A stretch of DNA of 64,000 nt from Enoplolaimus lenunculus. Taxonomy: Eukaryota > Nematoda > Enoplea > Enoplida > Thoracostomopsidae. The notes under the pieces were generated by a model. The model did no database searches. It worked only from the letters and a program-made list of their open reading frames with translations, and was not told where the DNA came from. Every line of letters starts with the position of its first letter. The first letter of the stretch is position 1. Shown one piece after another: positions 52,940 through 64,000 of this stretch. The stretch covers positions 1 through 64,000 of the forward strand of contig JASANG010002799.1 of assembly GCA_030248215.1 (NCBI GenBank). Reading direction: 5' to 3'. A program made the position numbers and the translations under genes.

Positions 52940-53511
52940 CATCAAGAGTGCATGATACAAGAGTATGCAAATGTTGGGGTTCCGCATGGTTCAAAATGTA
53001 CCAATTTGCGTTACGTTCTTTGGCCGACCCCCGCATATTATTTAGAGGGTTACAAGTAACATGCAATAACCATAAATTAAGCTATAAGCAGAGCATTTTT
53101 GATTCCGTATACGTACAGTGCAATGGTTCGTCCAGGTTGTACCCCCTCTAAATAAGGGTGTGTAGGCCATAAATACAGCGTGCGTTGGGTATATTATTTT
53201 ACGCACAAAATGTACACTGTAAATTCCAGTGAGTTGATTTTAACTCAGAATGAGTTGAATCACTCAGCCTGAGTTAGGACTATCACAACTCAGAATCTTG
53301 AGTTGATTCAATTCATTCTGAGTTAATTAAGCAACTCATCCATATTCAACTTAACTCACAGTGAGAATCAAATCAACTCAGAGTAAGTTTAAGTTTACTG
53401 TTATTAACTCAGAAAGAACTAACTTTCCGTCTGAGTTGATTAATTAACTCCTTGGAATTTACAGTGTACCCAGTTGCATACTCTTGTTGAAGTATTCATC
53501 ATCCACTCTTG
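52940..53511. mobile_element. MITE of the aagagtg-ended family, split by a CACTGTAAATT MITE
   Basis: Left tcaagagtgcatgatacaag, right tattcatcatccactcttgg; inner ccagttgcatactcttg. The CACTGTAAATT MITE at 53215-53466 interrupts it at a TA. Confidence 0.8.
53215..53466. mobile_element. CACTGTAAATT MITE nested, with TA duplication
   Basis: CACTGTAAATTCCAGTGAG to TTGGAATTTACAGTG, flanked by TA on both sides. Confidence 0.94.
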
Positions 53512-53966
53512 GGTTATACGGAAAGCTTCAGCGACTAAAATGGCACACACAAGATAACGTTAGTTAAACAACTATGAATCTAAAATATATACCATGTTGT
53601 GAGATATATAACCTCGACAAGCTAAACCGTATATTATTCTGGGGTCATATCAAATTGAGCGTATAATTTTCAAAACTTTACAAATACAGAAAAATAGAAA
53701 AATTTTGAAAAATTTGAACTAAACAATATTTATGCCAGTAAATAAATATTTACCAATATTCGAACTGAGTAACTGATAACAATTGCACTTTAACCAGCCG
53801 AAGCAAACGAATTGAGCTGTGTCGAATCAAAAACACCGTTGATTTGGCTTCAAAAATTAACTGTAATTTTAAATTAAAATGTCAAATCCTGCAATTTAAT
53901 ATGCGAAATGTTTCAAAAATTTACATGTTTTGGTACCAAAATAAAAAAAATTACTTTAGTATCATC

Positions 53967-54268
53967 AAGAGTGGACGATGCATACGTTAACAAGAGCATG
54001 CAACTGGCGACATTCAGTGTAGATAAGAATTTACTCGGCACGCGTTGCATTTTTGCCCTACACCCTATATTTAGAGATGGTACAACAGGTGCGAACCACT
54101 TTGAAGAATAAAATCGAAACAATTTGCGATTCAGTTGAAAAAAATTTGTGTAACATATACCCCTCTAAAAAGGCAGTCGGAGTAGGCCAAAAATGCAACA
54201 AGCACCGGGAACCATTCTTCTGGACACAAAATCTACCAAGTTGCACACTCTTGTCATTATCCACTCTT
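53967..54268. mobile_element. MITE of the aagagtg-ended family (copy 3)
   Basis: Left aagagtggacgatgcatacg and right tgtcattatccactctt are inverted. Inner aacaagagcatgcaactgg against aagttgcacactcttg. Confidence 0.85.
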
Positions 54269-54833
54269 TGTAAAAAATATAGCGCAAATTAACCGTTTGC
54301 TTGCAGCACAATTGAACTAATTTTCACATAACATCATGAATGTTTGTTTGTGCTTAGTTCCGTTTCGCTTCTGTGCACCTGTTCAATGAGGCTTGAATAC
54401 TAAATAGGTTTCTACCAACTCGCCAAATACAGGCAAAACCCGTGGTTTATCTGAAAGCTTAATCTACTGTAAATTTTGCCGCAGACAGGATCCGAAGCTT
54501 AATTTAGATTGAAATCAACAATTAGCACAAACATCTGACGTTCATTTTGAACGGCAGTCAAGATCAATCCGTGTTGTTTTCAACATTTTTGGTTGCGTTT
54601 AACTGTAGTTTTGTGCCGAGTTACAAAATATGAGCTGTAATTTAAAGTGTTACTCAATTTTATGGGTTCAAATTTAAAAGAAAAATTCAGCGAAACAAAC
54701 GAAATGCTGCCACATTCATGGATTGTACATTCAAACTTTTCAAACACTTAACATTTCAATTGAAGTAAACATTTTAAAATTGACTGTATCTTCGAACGCC
54801 GGTCGCTTTATAGGCCCTTCCTTTGCAATCGCG

Positions 54834-54988
54834 GGCCCAAATAAAGATCAGGGGTAGAACGTTTTTCTGTGGGACTAGAAAAGAGTAAGCTTATGGTTTA
54901 CACTAATTTTTTGCTTCGCATAGGCTTAGGTTTAGGCTTAGGAATATGCTTATGTAATACTGTTCTGCCCCTGTTCTTTACATTGGCC
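54834..54988 (+). mobile_element. hAT-like TTAGGC MITE with perfect 8-bp target duplication
   Basis: GGCCCAAATAAAG to CTTTACATTGGCC, flanked by caatcgcg (54826-54833 and 54989-54996). Confidence 0.96.
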
Positions 54989-55099
54989 CAATCGCGATAC
55001 TCTTTGGCCAGAAAAAACGGCTTTGACTATCAATACAGTATTGATAATTTTCAACATTCCGCCGTATTTTTTAGTATTTTATGCTTTACCTTTTAATGT

Positions 55100-55288
55100 G
55101 GCGCCTATATTTGGCAGACAGCGCCACACGCCACGGGCTGCAAAACATTTTTCACGAAATGCCGCGTTGCACATGTAAAGCAGCAGCGAATTGTGGCGTC
55201 CGGTGACGCATGGTGGCAAACGGCGCCGTGCGGCGACGGACGGCACTGCCCGGCATTACGCAGTACAAAAAAGTAATGCGCAACCGTT
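55100..55288. mobile_element. GCCGTCCG-type MITE (copy 5)
   Basis: gtggcgcctatatttggc at left, gtaatgcgcaaccgtta at right; interior ggcgccgtgcggcgacgg. Confidence 0.65.
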
Positions 55289-55843
55289 AAAATTGTTTTT
55301 CCCAGTCACTGAAAGTTGAAAAGTTCACCGGTCGTTGGCAATTTACTTTTAGTCAAATAAGGAGTCAGGATTCACTTAAAAATTTTAACTTTCCAAAACC
55401 AAAACAAAAATAAAAATTATTGCAATTTACTTAAATTAATTATCTTAACGCAAAAAAATTAGCCACATTTTTAAAATTTCGTGAAATTTCATAGCTAACG
55501 CTATGAAAACAAATTTGCCGATCGTAGTTCGATCAGAGGATTAATTGAAGGTAATTGCACGTCAGATAGGTATGGACCCACACTGAATTATATTTAGAAA
55601 TTAATAATTACATAAGATAAACGAGAAACTGCAACAATAATTTGTTATTTTAATTTAAATTTAAAATTTTGAATTTCGAAACATTAAAATCAAATCATTC
55701 AGAACAGATCTGAAGCTTAATTCGGCGTTCGCCGTGATTATTAAAATCAGGTAAACAAAGTTTCATTTGAAATCTAGCGTAAGTTTTGAAATTTTAACAA
55801 ATTAAGTTGTTCAACAAAATGTTAAATCTGCACAAAATTTAAT

Positions 55844-56031
55844 GGCCCAAGTAAAGAACAGAGGCGGAACGTTGTTCTATGGGAGTGCAATAGAGTAAGC
55901 TTAAGCTTTAGACTATTTTTTGCTTGGCTTAGGCTTAGGAAACACTCATCCTTATGCTTGCTTAGGCTTACGCTAACGCTTCGGCTTGCGCGTTGGAATA
56001 TGCTTAAAATACAATTCTGCCCCTGTTTGGC
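55844..56031 (+). mobile_element. TTAGGC MITE, subfamily A
   Basis: ggcccaagtaaagaacagag to ctgcccctgtttggc; core gcttggcttaggcttagg. Confidence 0.85.
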
Positions 56032-56273
56032 TAAATTTGATATTCGAGAAACTAACCTTGGGAGGAAATATGGAACGGCAAAATATCAAGCGAAATAATG
56101 ATTATATTCTATTCTGAGTTGAATTAATTAACTCAGGGTATTACGTTTCGATACCATTCTAATTCGCACATTTAAAATAGCGCTATTTCCTAATTAACTA
56201 AAAAAATAAAATATGACGCTTTTCAAATAAGTAACTTTCAAAACAAGTTAACTTAATACCTGTTGACAGTTTG

Positions 56274-56492
56274 GGCCAATGTAAAGAACAGGGGCGAAAC
56301 AGAAATTATAAGCATATTCCTAAGCCTAAGCCTGAGCCTAAGCCTATGCCTAACACTAAGCCTAAGCGTAAGCGTAAGAATGAGCATATTCCTAAGCCTA
56401 AGCCTAACAGAGCAAAAAAATTGTCTAAAGCTTAACCTTACTCTTTTGTGGTCCCACAGAAAAACGTTCCGCTACTGATCTTTACATGGGCC
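56274..56492 (-). mobile_element. hAT-like TTAGGC MITE with perfect 8-bp target duplication
   Basis: GGCCAATGTAAAG to CTTTACATGGGCC, flanked by acagtttg (56266-56273 and 56493-56500). Core of GCCTAA repeats. Confidence 0.96.
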
Positions 56493-57371
56493 ACAGTTTG
56501 TATATCCCGTTTAAGCTTACATTTATTAGCATTTTTTCAATATAATATTGAATGTAATTTTAATCATAAATCAAACAATTGATTTAAAATAGCAAATGTT
56601 TACCATTTGCGTTGGATTTTAAGGAATAAAAATAGATACGTATAATCGCCCAAAATATGAAAAATATATTTTTAAAGAATTTCGTCTTAAGTTTGCAAAA
56701 TACCAAATTGACATTCATTCGTAGACAATTGAAATATTTGCGTAAATCTCACCTCATAAACCTTTGGTTATTTTCGCACCGGTTCTTTGTTGTAAAATAT
56801 TTTTAGAACCAAAAACTGACCAAAGGCGGTTATCAAACCACTGGCAAACATGGGATTAAACTAATCTTTACAGGTTTGATTTGTAATTCTTAGAAACAGG
56901 TGTGCTAATCTTTAATTTTCAAAGCAACCCAGATCTTAGGTTAAACCTAATCGTACAGATTGTGCGGCATGGTTGGCAAAATTATTGTCGTAAACGGTAC
57001 GTAACGAAAACCACATAAAGGAGTTTTCAAACTTAAGCCTAAGCCTAATGAAATCTAAAGTTGGCACGTAGCAAAAGCCTTTGAATGGAACATAATATCG
57101 AACTCAATGAAAATACGTGAATGGAATATTTCAACTGAGCTGCAAAAAATGGTGAGTCAAATTGACACACTCTGAAATAGGCTTTACGGGACTATACAAA
57201 CTGAGTCAAATTCGACTCCCCCAGTGTCAGTTCGTTAGGTTTTAGTGTTAGGCTCAAACTGAAATATAGGCTTATTTTCAGGTTTGGGCTTTGGTTAGCA
57301 GGCCCCTATGAATAATCTTTTTATGTTGTGTAAAGTAAAACCAAGACTAACAACGTATAAAACCATTGAAA

Positions 57372-57955
57372 GGGGTCTTTTCCGTTTTCGCCTCTAACCC
57401 ACGTTTACCAAAAATGGTTCTTTTTGAAAAATGTTCCATATTTGAACTTCCCATAACATCCCTTGATCATTCCACGCCCAAATTTGAATTTTTGATAAAT
57501 TCGATTTTTTAAGGTTTCAATTTTTGTCAAAAGTTTTTCAATCATTCGACGCAGGTTGCAGAGCTGAGTCAAATGGATTTAAATTTACCGTTATTAATCG
57601 GTTGGTTAGCGAATTATGTTCAAACAACTGATTTGGTTCCGTTCCAAATCGTTGGCAGCGCACCGAATCAGTTGTTTGACTATAACTCGTTAACCAAACG
57701 TTAGATTGCAAAAAACTTAACACCATTGGGCTCAGCTCCGTAATCTGCATCGAATGATATATAATTTGTTTAACTTTTGACAAAAATTTTTTTGGGCTCC
57801 AGACCTCAGAACCTTAAAAATCAAATTTTTCAAAAATTCAAATTTATACATGGAATGATCAATGGAGGTCATGAGAAGTTCAAATATGCAAAAAAAATTC
57901 TAAATCGAACCATTTTTGGGCAAACGCGGGCTGGCGGGATAACAGAAAAGACTCA
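57372..57955. mobile_element. Near-complete palindromic (foldback) element, about 580 bp
   Basis: The arms match along almost their whole length around a centre near 57655: e.g. ccaaaaatggttc (left) against gaaccatttttgg (right), catatttgaacttc against gaagttcaaatatg, gttgcagagctgag against ctcagctccgtaat. No coding capacity. Confidence 0.85.
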
Positions 57956-58317
57956 TTAAAAGTCTGTATAAGGAATGGTGTTAATTTTATGCTTTGATCT
58001 ACTGTTAGTAATTGTTGATAATAAGCGAAACCTTTTTATTAAAACTGGACTGATTAAGAAGCGGGGTGCATCCATTACAGGCGGTGTCTGATGTATCGAA
58101 TCCTGAAATTTTGCGAAACGCGAGGAATAAAGGTTGATTTTCAGAATTTAGACCACCTCGATGAAGGATTCTGCCGTTAAACAAATTTTCTCGCTCGCTA
58201 CTGCTCTTTTACAACAATACTTTTACATGAGAATATATTTTCTCGAAGTTAAATTGTGGTTACATTGTTGTACTGAAAAAGATGCCGTGGGTTGAACAGT
58301 TTCAGATAAAATCTACG

Positions 58318-58500
58318 GTCGGTCGACAACTTGTCGCTCAAAAGTGTCCTAAAGCCTATGAATGAATCTAAGCGTAAATCCTAACTGTAAACGCTATACC
58401 AAAACGTAAGTCGAAGCAAATAATGATTGGCGAAGAATTGTCGAGTCGATGAAATTTCGGATTTACAAGTTGTCGTCGGGCGATGACTGGTTGTGATATC
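58318..58500. mobile_element. gacaacttgtcg-family element
   Basis: ggtcggtcgacaacttgtcg at left, acaagttgtcgtcgggcgat at right, inverted. Contains diverged CCTAAG words. Confidence 0.65.
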
Positions 58501-58961
58501 TTTCATATAATATTATCAAATTATGATTTGACAACATTTCGGTAAACTTTTTGCGATTTTTGTTTGACTTCATTAAAATATTTCGTTTTGAAAAGTTTAA
58601 TATTTCATTCGCGTCATTATTTTATTTTTCAAAAGCAAAAATCAAACTTGTTAGTTGAAAGTTTCGTGTAGGTTTTAAATTAGAAAAAATATTACCTGAA
58701 TTTTTAATTTTAAGTTGGAATTGAATTTCCGAAAACCTAAAGCAAACCTGTAAATTAATGATGGATGGGAATTGAATAATTAAAAAGCGAAGCTCAAAAT
58801 TGACAAACAAATCAAAAAAGAAATAAAATATCAGCTCAAAATATTTAATGATTAATATCTCCAAAAAACATTGCTCAGAACAGCGCAAAAAAGCAAATGC
58901 TTTAAAATAAAAAATCTATTAATTAACCATCATTAAGTATTCATCAGTATTTATCAGTTAA

Positions 58962-59265
58962 AGCCCAATTTACACGCGCAAGTTTTTACAACAAGAACTC
59001 AACTCGCATCTGCAACTTGCACGAATTTTTTGCAGCTGCAAGTATTTGCAAAGAAACATAACTTTCACATTTAATCTTGAAATGAATTTATATGAATAAT
59101 TTGCAGTCGCAGTTCAGCCAATGATGATGAATTAATTCGACTCGCAAGGTTATTCATACCTTACCACGTATATTCATCATGAATAAATTGCAGCTGCAAA
59201 AGTTCTTCGAATGAATTTTTGAACTAAATTTACAGCTGCAAGTTTCAGCTGCAAGAAGCATTCAT
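58962..59265. mobile_element. GCAACTGCAA-word foldback element (copy 4)
   Basis: agcccaatttacacgcgcaa, aactcgcatctgcaacttgc, ttgcagctgcaaaagtt, agctgcaagtttcagctgca. Confidence 0.72.
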
Positions 59266-59535
59266 GGTGTAGAGAAAACTTTAGTAAAATTACGGAAATA
59301 AAACCGCTTTATATCACCGATACAAATTATATTATACTCAACGTGCAGTGTTACCTATATTCGCGTTGGCCAATCTGCTGGTTTGCTTAATAGCAGTTTC
59401 GTTTACGCTAAACTACTATTAAACTTATACACCAATCAGGATTGATTATCTGGACAGACACAATACCCTAATCCAATCAGCGTTAGTTTTACAGCACTGT
59501 TGTTTTGCGACATGTTACAATCGTTATTTGGCATA

Positions 59536-59772
59536 GGCCAGTCTGCTATTTACTCAGAATAGCATATTGGCCTCTAGGATAATATGTAATTGGCCTGAAT
59601 GGCAGATTGGCCTCTAGGATAATAGGTAATTGGCCTGAATAGCAGATTGGCCTCTAAGATAATAGGTAATTGGCCTGAATAGCATATTGGCCTCTAGGAT
59701 AATAGGTAATTGGCCTGAATCGCAGATTGGCCTCTAGGATAATAGGTAATTGGCCTGAATAGCAGATTGGCC
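59536..59772. repeat. 40-bp tandem repeat, about five copies
   Basis: Unit built from attggcctctaggataata and ggtaattggcctgaatagca; ggcct recurs about every 20 bp, so the 40-mer is itself a dimer. Confidence 0.96.
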
Positions 59773-59796
59773 TACGACATATATTTGAAATGTCTT

Positions 59797-59945
59797 TGCG
59801 CGCTATACTTCGCTGTGGCGGACGTCGCCACGTGCCGCTGCGCACTGCTATGCGTTGCTAATAAACATAGGCAAAATCTATTTTGGTCGCACGCAGCGGC
59901 AGTACGGTGTCGCGCGGCGAGTATACCGTAACCGTTACGGTGTTG
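59797..59945. mobile_element. GCCGTCCG-type MITE (copy 6)
   Basis: gcgcgctatacttcgct at left, cggcgagtataccgtaacc at right; internal aaaatctattttgg shared with 27671-27870. It abuts the 40-bp array. Confidence 0.65.
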
Positions 59946-60534
59946 TTTTCTGTGGAGAAATTTAATCAACGAAAAACCCTCACCAATCAGCAGAAATTCC
60001 GCCAATAAGCAAGCCAATATCGAGGTCCAAAAGAAAATCATACAATAACAGTAATCAAAAGTTGTAATTCAACAAATCATACGGCTTCTAATAGACATTC
60101 CAGGATATTATTGGTTACGGTTAAAAGACGTTAGCATCGGTATACTTTTCACTTAGCCTATGCCTGAACCTAAGCCGTAAACGTACATAAAAGTGACCAA
60201 GAGATAATCCGGCAAAATTTAACTTAAAACAGAAATAAACCGAAATAAAATTTATACAATATCTATCAAGTTAATAGCGTATTCCTAAGCCTAAAATCTC
60301 AGCGTAAAAATTAGCTTATAACTATTAAGCCAAAAAAGCTTAAGCTTACTTTATTATAATACCGCGGAAATATAATTTGCCTACAGTTAGTACGGTACCA
60401 CTTTAAGTATTGTTTCCTCCAAACAAGAGTGTAAAAACATTTCGTGCAAATAATAGTTAATTATACCGAACCCAAAACGGAAATTGCATTCACATAAAAC
60501 ACCAGCTATGAATAGCAACCAGGCGCGTACACAA

Positions 60535-60930
60535 TGCACGCCCGTAGCCAAATCGGGCGGGGGCAAGAGGGGGTCGGCCCCTTGTGAAAAAAATTTTGGC
60601 CCCTCTAGAAAACTTTGGCCCATGTCAAGATCAGGGGCCGTGCGTTTTTCTGTGGGACATGAATACAATAATCGTAAGGTTTCGACTAATTTTTTGCTTG
60701 GCTTAGGCTTAGGCTTAGGCTTAATAGGCTTAGGAATAAACCCATTTTTACGCTTAGGCTTTTATGCGTAGACTTAGGCTTAGGCTTAGGAATAAGCTTA
60801 TAATACTGTTTCGCCTTTGTTCTTTACATTGGCCAAAACTTTTAACCTTGCTTGTAAGTCATTGAAAAACATTTGTATGCTCCTCTTGAAAATTTTTAGC
60901 CAACCCTAGCAAGGTGAGCTGGCTACGGGC
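60535..60930. mobile_element. GTAGCCA-family element split by a TTAGGC MITE
   Basis: Left cacgcccgtagccaaatcgg and right gtgagctggctacgggcctg are inverted. The inner word cttgcttgtaagtcattg is seen again after the insertion. Confidence 0.85.
60618..60834 (+). mobile_element. Nested hAT-like TTAGGC MITE with perfect 8-bp target duplication
   Basis: GGCCCATGTCAAG to CTTTACATTGGCC, flanked by aaaacttt (60610-60617 and 60835-60842). Confidence 0.96.
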
Positions 60931-61454
60931 CTGTGCGGCGCCGTTCGGCATTAAAATAATTAAAAACTGTAGCGTAGCTTCTAAATGTCATTTTCTTATT
61001 GCGTTTTTGTGAAATTTTCTGAGAATCAATAATCATAATTAATATAACATATTAATTTGTTTGCATACGCCAAATTTCGCTTTACAATAAAAGGCTATGA
61101 AAGTTTTTGTAATTACATAAGATATCATAGCTACTAAATTTTAAATTTCATAAGTTGCCGTTTACTCCGGTCGGGACATCAGACCTCTTTAGCTACTTAA
61201 TCAACTAAAAGGTCAGGCGTAGGATTGTGAAGCCTATGGATTACTAAGCGAACATTCGTCCACTACGTCACACAACCCGCCTCTCGAACTGCTTTTATTG
61301 GGACTATATGTTTAGGATGCCGGGAAGTACTTGCATTAGATTACATATACACATGGACAAATATATACCAATATGCCTACAATGCGTATATGGCCAGTAG
61401 GTCTGAGCACACCTGATAGCCAGGAATTGTAGACCCCTGGCGCACGTGAGACGA

Positions 61455-61876
61455 GGGTGCAACCGGAATTCCGGTTCCGGCACATATTTACCTTCCGGTT
61501 CCGATTCGGTTCCCGGTAAATTTGTACCGGAATTAAAGTTGCCGGTATTAAAATTTGGCAGGTGAAAATTAAGATATTTTACTAAAAATGACGATAAAAA
61601 TTGAATAGTTTTCACCCGTATAGTATATAAACCTTGACAATCGGCGAAAATGAACCACCAAAGGTAGATTTCGCTTCGGTGGATTTTGAAAATCTAAAAT
61701 ACAGCAGATAAAGTGAATACCCATCTCCAACTAGGGTTATTTTACCAATAATATTGCAAAAATAAAAATTAAAATGAATTTATCGGTGACATGTATTTTT
61801 CATTTTCCGGTTCCGTTTCCGGTAATTTTTAACAATTCTGGTTCCGGTTCCGGTAGATTGTAATTCCAGTTGCACC
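61455..61876. mobile_element. Inverted-repeat MITE filled with GGTTCCGG words
   Basis: Left ggtgcaaccggaattccgg and right gtaattccagttgcacc are inverted, with repeated ccggttccgg in each arm. Confidence 0.88.
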
Positions 61877-62518
61877 ATGCCTGCAAGAGTTATTTTTACT
61901 GTGATCGGGGGGATTTTGGCGCCTGAGGCTTTTCGGGGTTTTCAGTTGTTCCACACATTTCAGTATACGGGCCCACAAAAATACTACATATGTAAGCATA
62001 TAGACATTATGTAAATATAATTTTTTCTGTTATATTTCTTTATATATTCTACAAAGATTTTTGCATTCCTGGCATCGCAATATTTTATCTTTCTTTTAGT
62101 ATCTTTGGTATTTAAACAGGGAACCCAAAAATGTATAGTTCTGGTACGTACACCAAAATTTGGTAACGCATGCGGTCTCCGCTGTTTTTAAGAGCAGTTA
62201 GCAGTTAATCGGTTTAGAATAATTACCGGTTTTCCAATCCAGATCTTCTTGTAACTTATACAATTTTAAACCAAAAACGGTCGAATTCATTCAAAAAATT
62301 TCAAAAATTTTCAAACCCATGCACTGTATTTCAATAAAATTTGCAATAAGCACAAGTCAAAATTGACATGCACTGTGCTAAAAATATTGAGCAAGTGATT
62401 CGTTGAACATCTGAAATTAAAATGTTTAATTCAAATGGCCGAAAAGAGCCACATTTATTATTTTATTAATTCTTACGAACAGCAACAATGGTGAATATTT
62501 ACTACAAAAACTCAAGTA

Positions 62519-62766
62519 CACTGTAAATTCGAATGAATTGTTTAATCAACTCAGAAAAAGTTAGTCATTTCTGGTTATTTCTGCGTTAATATCCATAAAC
62601 ATTAACTCACTCTGAGCTGATTTAGTTTTGGGTTAGTTGAGCAATTAACTCAGAAAAAGTTAAATCAATTCAGAATTCTGAGTTCTGAAGGACGTAATTT
62701 AGAGCTGGACCTCTGTGTGGATTGAACTCATTCTGAGTTAAAATCAACTCACTGAAATTTACAGAG
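62519..62766. mobile_element. CACTGTAAATT MITE with TA duplication
   Basis: CACTGTAAATTCGAATGAA to CTGAAATTTACAGAG, TA on both sides. Confidence 0.9.
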
Positions 62767-62909
62767 TACACACGACAACGCCAACACTTACTCATTTTGA
62801 TACATATTATAATTCATCTACGCACTTCAAAAGGTTTGCCGCAAAAGTGCTGACAAACAGTATGTGTCGGCTATAGCAGTGAAACTTAATTTCAATAATA
62901 AAATAAGCA

Positions 62910-63282
62910 GGGTCTAAACCGGATATCGGTTTCCGTTTCAAGCAAAAATCTGTGTCCGTTTGCGTTTCCGCAAATTCGGTAAGTTTTATATTTAAAATTA
63001 GTTATAAACAACGTAAATATCTCACAATTTTTCATTACAGTTATGTTGCAAATGTTTGAAATAACATCAAAATTACGAAATTTATGTAAAATATTAAAAA
63101 GTGTTCGGTGCATCTGCCAGATTTTGTTTAAAATGTTAGTAAGCTTGATGAATATTTGCACGTCTCAATTGTATTGCCAGAAAAACAAAACATCTTTAAG
63201 TCTTTTATACTTCAATATTTGTTTTCCGTTTTCGTTATTTTGATCACTATCGGTTTCCGTTATTTTTACATCAGTTTACACC
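62910..63282. mobile_element. Inverted-repeat MITE with TTTCCGTTTCCG words
   Basis: Left gggtctaaaccggatatcgg, right tatttttacatcagtttacacc-type end; cggtttccgtttc and tccgtttgcgtttccg in the arms. Confidence 0.75.
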
Positions 63283-63283
63283 G

Positions 63284-64000
63284 TGTAGTTGACTAGAAAA
63301 AAATGCTCAACACTTGAGCAAAAAGGGATATGTTTCATATTCCTATTAAAAGTATGGTAAACTAGATCAGCACATTCCCTTGATGTAACCTGGAAAGGTA
63401 TTAAGAAACAATAGCGGCCAAAATCATGTTAATTATTAATTTTTCTGAAACATCTTGCGGACAGCAAATCTATTTCTAACATTGAAGTTTTTGACAGGAT
63501 TTGTTAGCAATTTTCAGAAATTCCTTAGGTCGCAGAGACATGGCTGAGGTATACCGCTCTTTAATTTTGCAAGTTAATCGATGTTGCCAGAATACGGTGC
63601 GATTTGTGAGCTTCAATAGTCGTGACTATGCAGTGAAACAGATAAATAACTCGGGTGGGAAATGCGCATTACTGTAACAGCCATTATGTTGCCACACAAT
63701 GCTCTTATGAAATTCAATTAACTATGGTAATACAAAGCCATAGGTAAACTTAATACGTTTTGTAGAGAACTTCAATATACATTCATGGATTCCAAGCAAA
63801 ATCTGTCTACATTTCAGAAATAATTTCGCTTTGCATTCAAGAAAAGCATCTGTTTCTTACAAAAATATTACAGAAATTTTGCTGTCCGCAATATGTTTCA
63901 GAAAAATAAATAATTAACATAATTTTGGCCGCTATTGTTTCTTAATACCTTTCCAGGTTACATCAAGCGAATGTGCTGATCTAGTTTACCATACTTTTAA
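63284..64000. mobile_element. Long-terminal-inverted-repeat element cut by the window edge
   Basis: 63284-63480 and about 63880-64000 are inverted copies (aagaaacaatagcggccaaa against ttttggccgctattgtttct). Arms exceed 120 bp within the window; a single arm copy is at 31237-31485. The core has no long reading frame. Confidence 0.88.

Noticed and set aside
57372-57955. Assembly artefact (inverted duplication)
   Set aside because: The arms differ at many positions, so they are old copies rather than a duplicated read.

Overview
The window is nuclear DNA of an AT-rich animal, most likely a nematode. The evidence is GT-AG introns, metazoan K2P-channel and peptide-receptor genes, and dozens of interspersed TTAGGC blocks, the nematode telomere word. 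Introns are long and full of small inverted-repeat elements, unlike Caenorhabditis, so a repeat-rich lineage is more plausible; the species cannot be fixed. No rRNA, CRISPR, operon or long transposase/polymerase reading frame was seen.

Three real genes are visible. (1) 293-21002 (+): the last 21 exons (1,300 residues) of a very large protein whose start lies upstream. Almost every exon is phase 1-1 and codes one module of 45-64 residues. Modules alternate between type A (strand-helix-strand, ending like I..V.I) and type B (strand-helix-strand-strand). Nine A+B pairs are present, and the two low-complexity linkers fall only between pairs. I infer nine ferredoxin-like (SEA-like) domains split by introns, closed by a Cys-rich exon and a short tail. 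(2) 31957-39631 (+): a complete six-exon two-pore-domain potassium channel (TWK/K2P), 1,007 residues, with a long Asn-rich N-terminus, pores TIGYGN and TIGLGD, and a long cytosolic tail. (3) 41591-43426 (-): an intronless 611-residue rhodopsin-family GPCR resembling the DMSR/myosuppressin FMRFamide-like peptide receptors, tail-to-tail with the channel. Genes 2 and 3 are both membrane proteins of a kind typical of excitable cells; nothing links gene 1 to them.

The rest, including nearly all of 43.4-64 kb, is a mosaic of non-autonomous elements. Families recognised: hAT-like MITEs with GGCC ends, several perfect 8-bp target duplications and TTAGGC cores (about 22 copies, two subfamilies); Tc1/mariner-like MITEs with CACTGTAAATT ends, TA duplications and TGAGTT/AACTCA interiors (about 13); 430-440 bp MITEs with CTGTAGTGACCCG ends; piggyBac-like TTAA MITEs carrying a tRNA-like Pol III promoter (two intact, one relic); a second tRNA-bearing element; foldbacks; and several families each filled with one short word (CCGGTTCC, ACCCGCG, GATATCCG, GCCGTCCG, ACTTAAGT, GCAACTGCAA). 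Elements sit inside one another with clean target duplications, which gives relative ages. Tandem arrays (73, 60, 51, 49, 40, 23, about 181 and 134 bp) and microsatellites fill much of the remainder.

Stretches in which I see nothing beyond AT-rich DNA: 428-2050, 31490-31950, 46730-47960, 48100-49040, 55290-55840, 56500-57360, 58510-58960 and 60950-61450.
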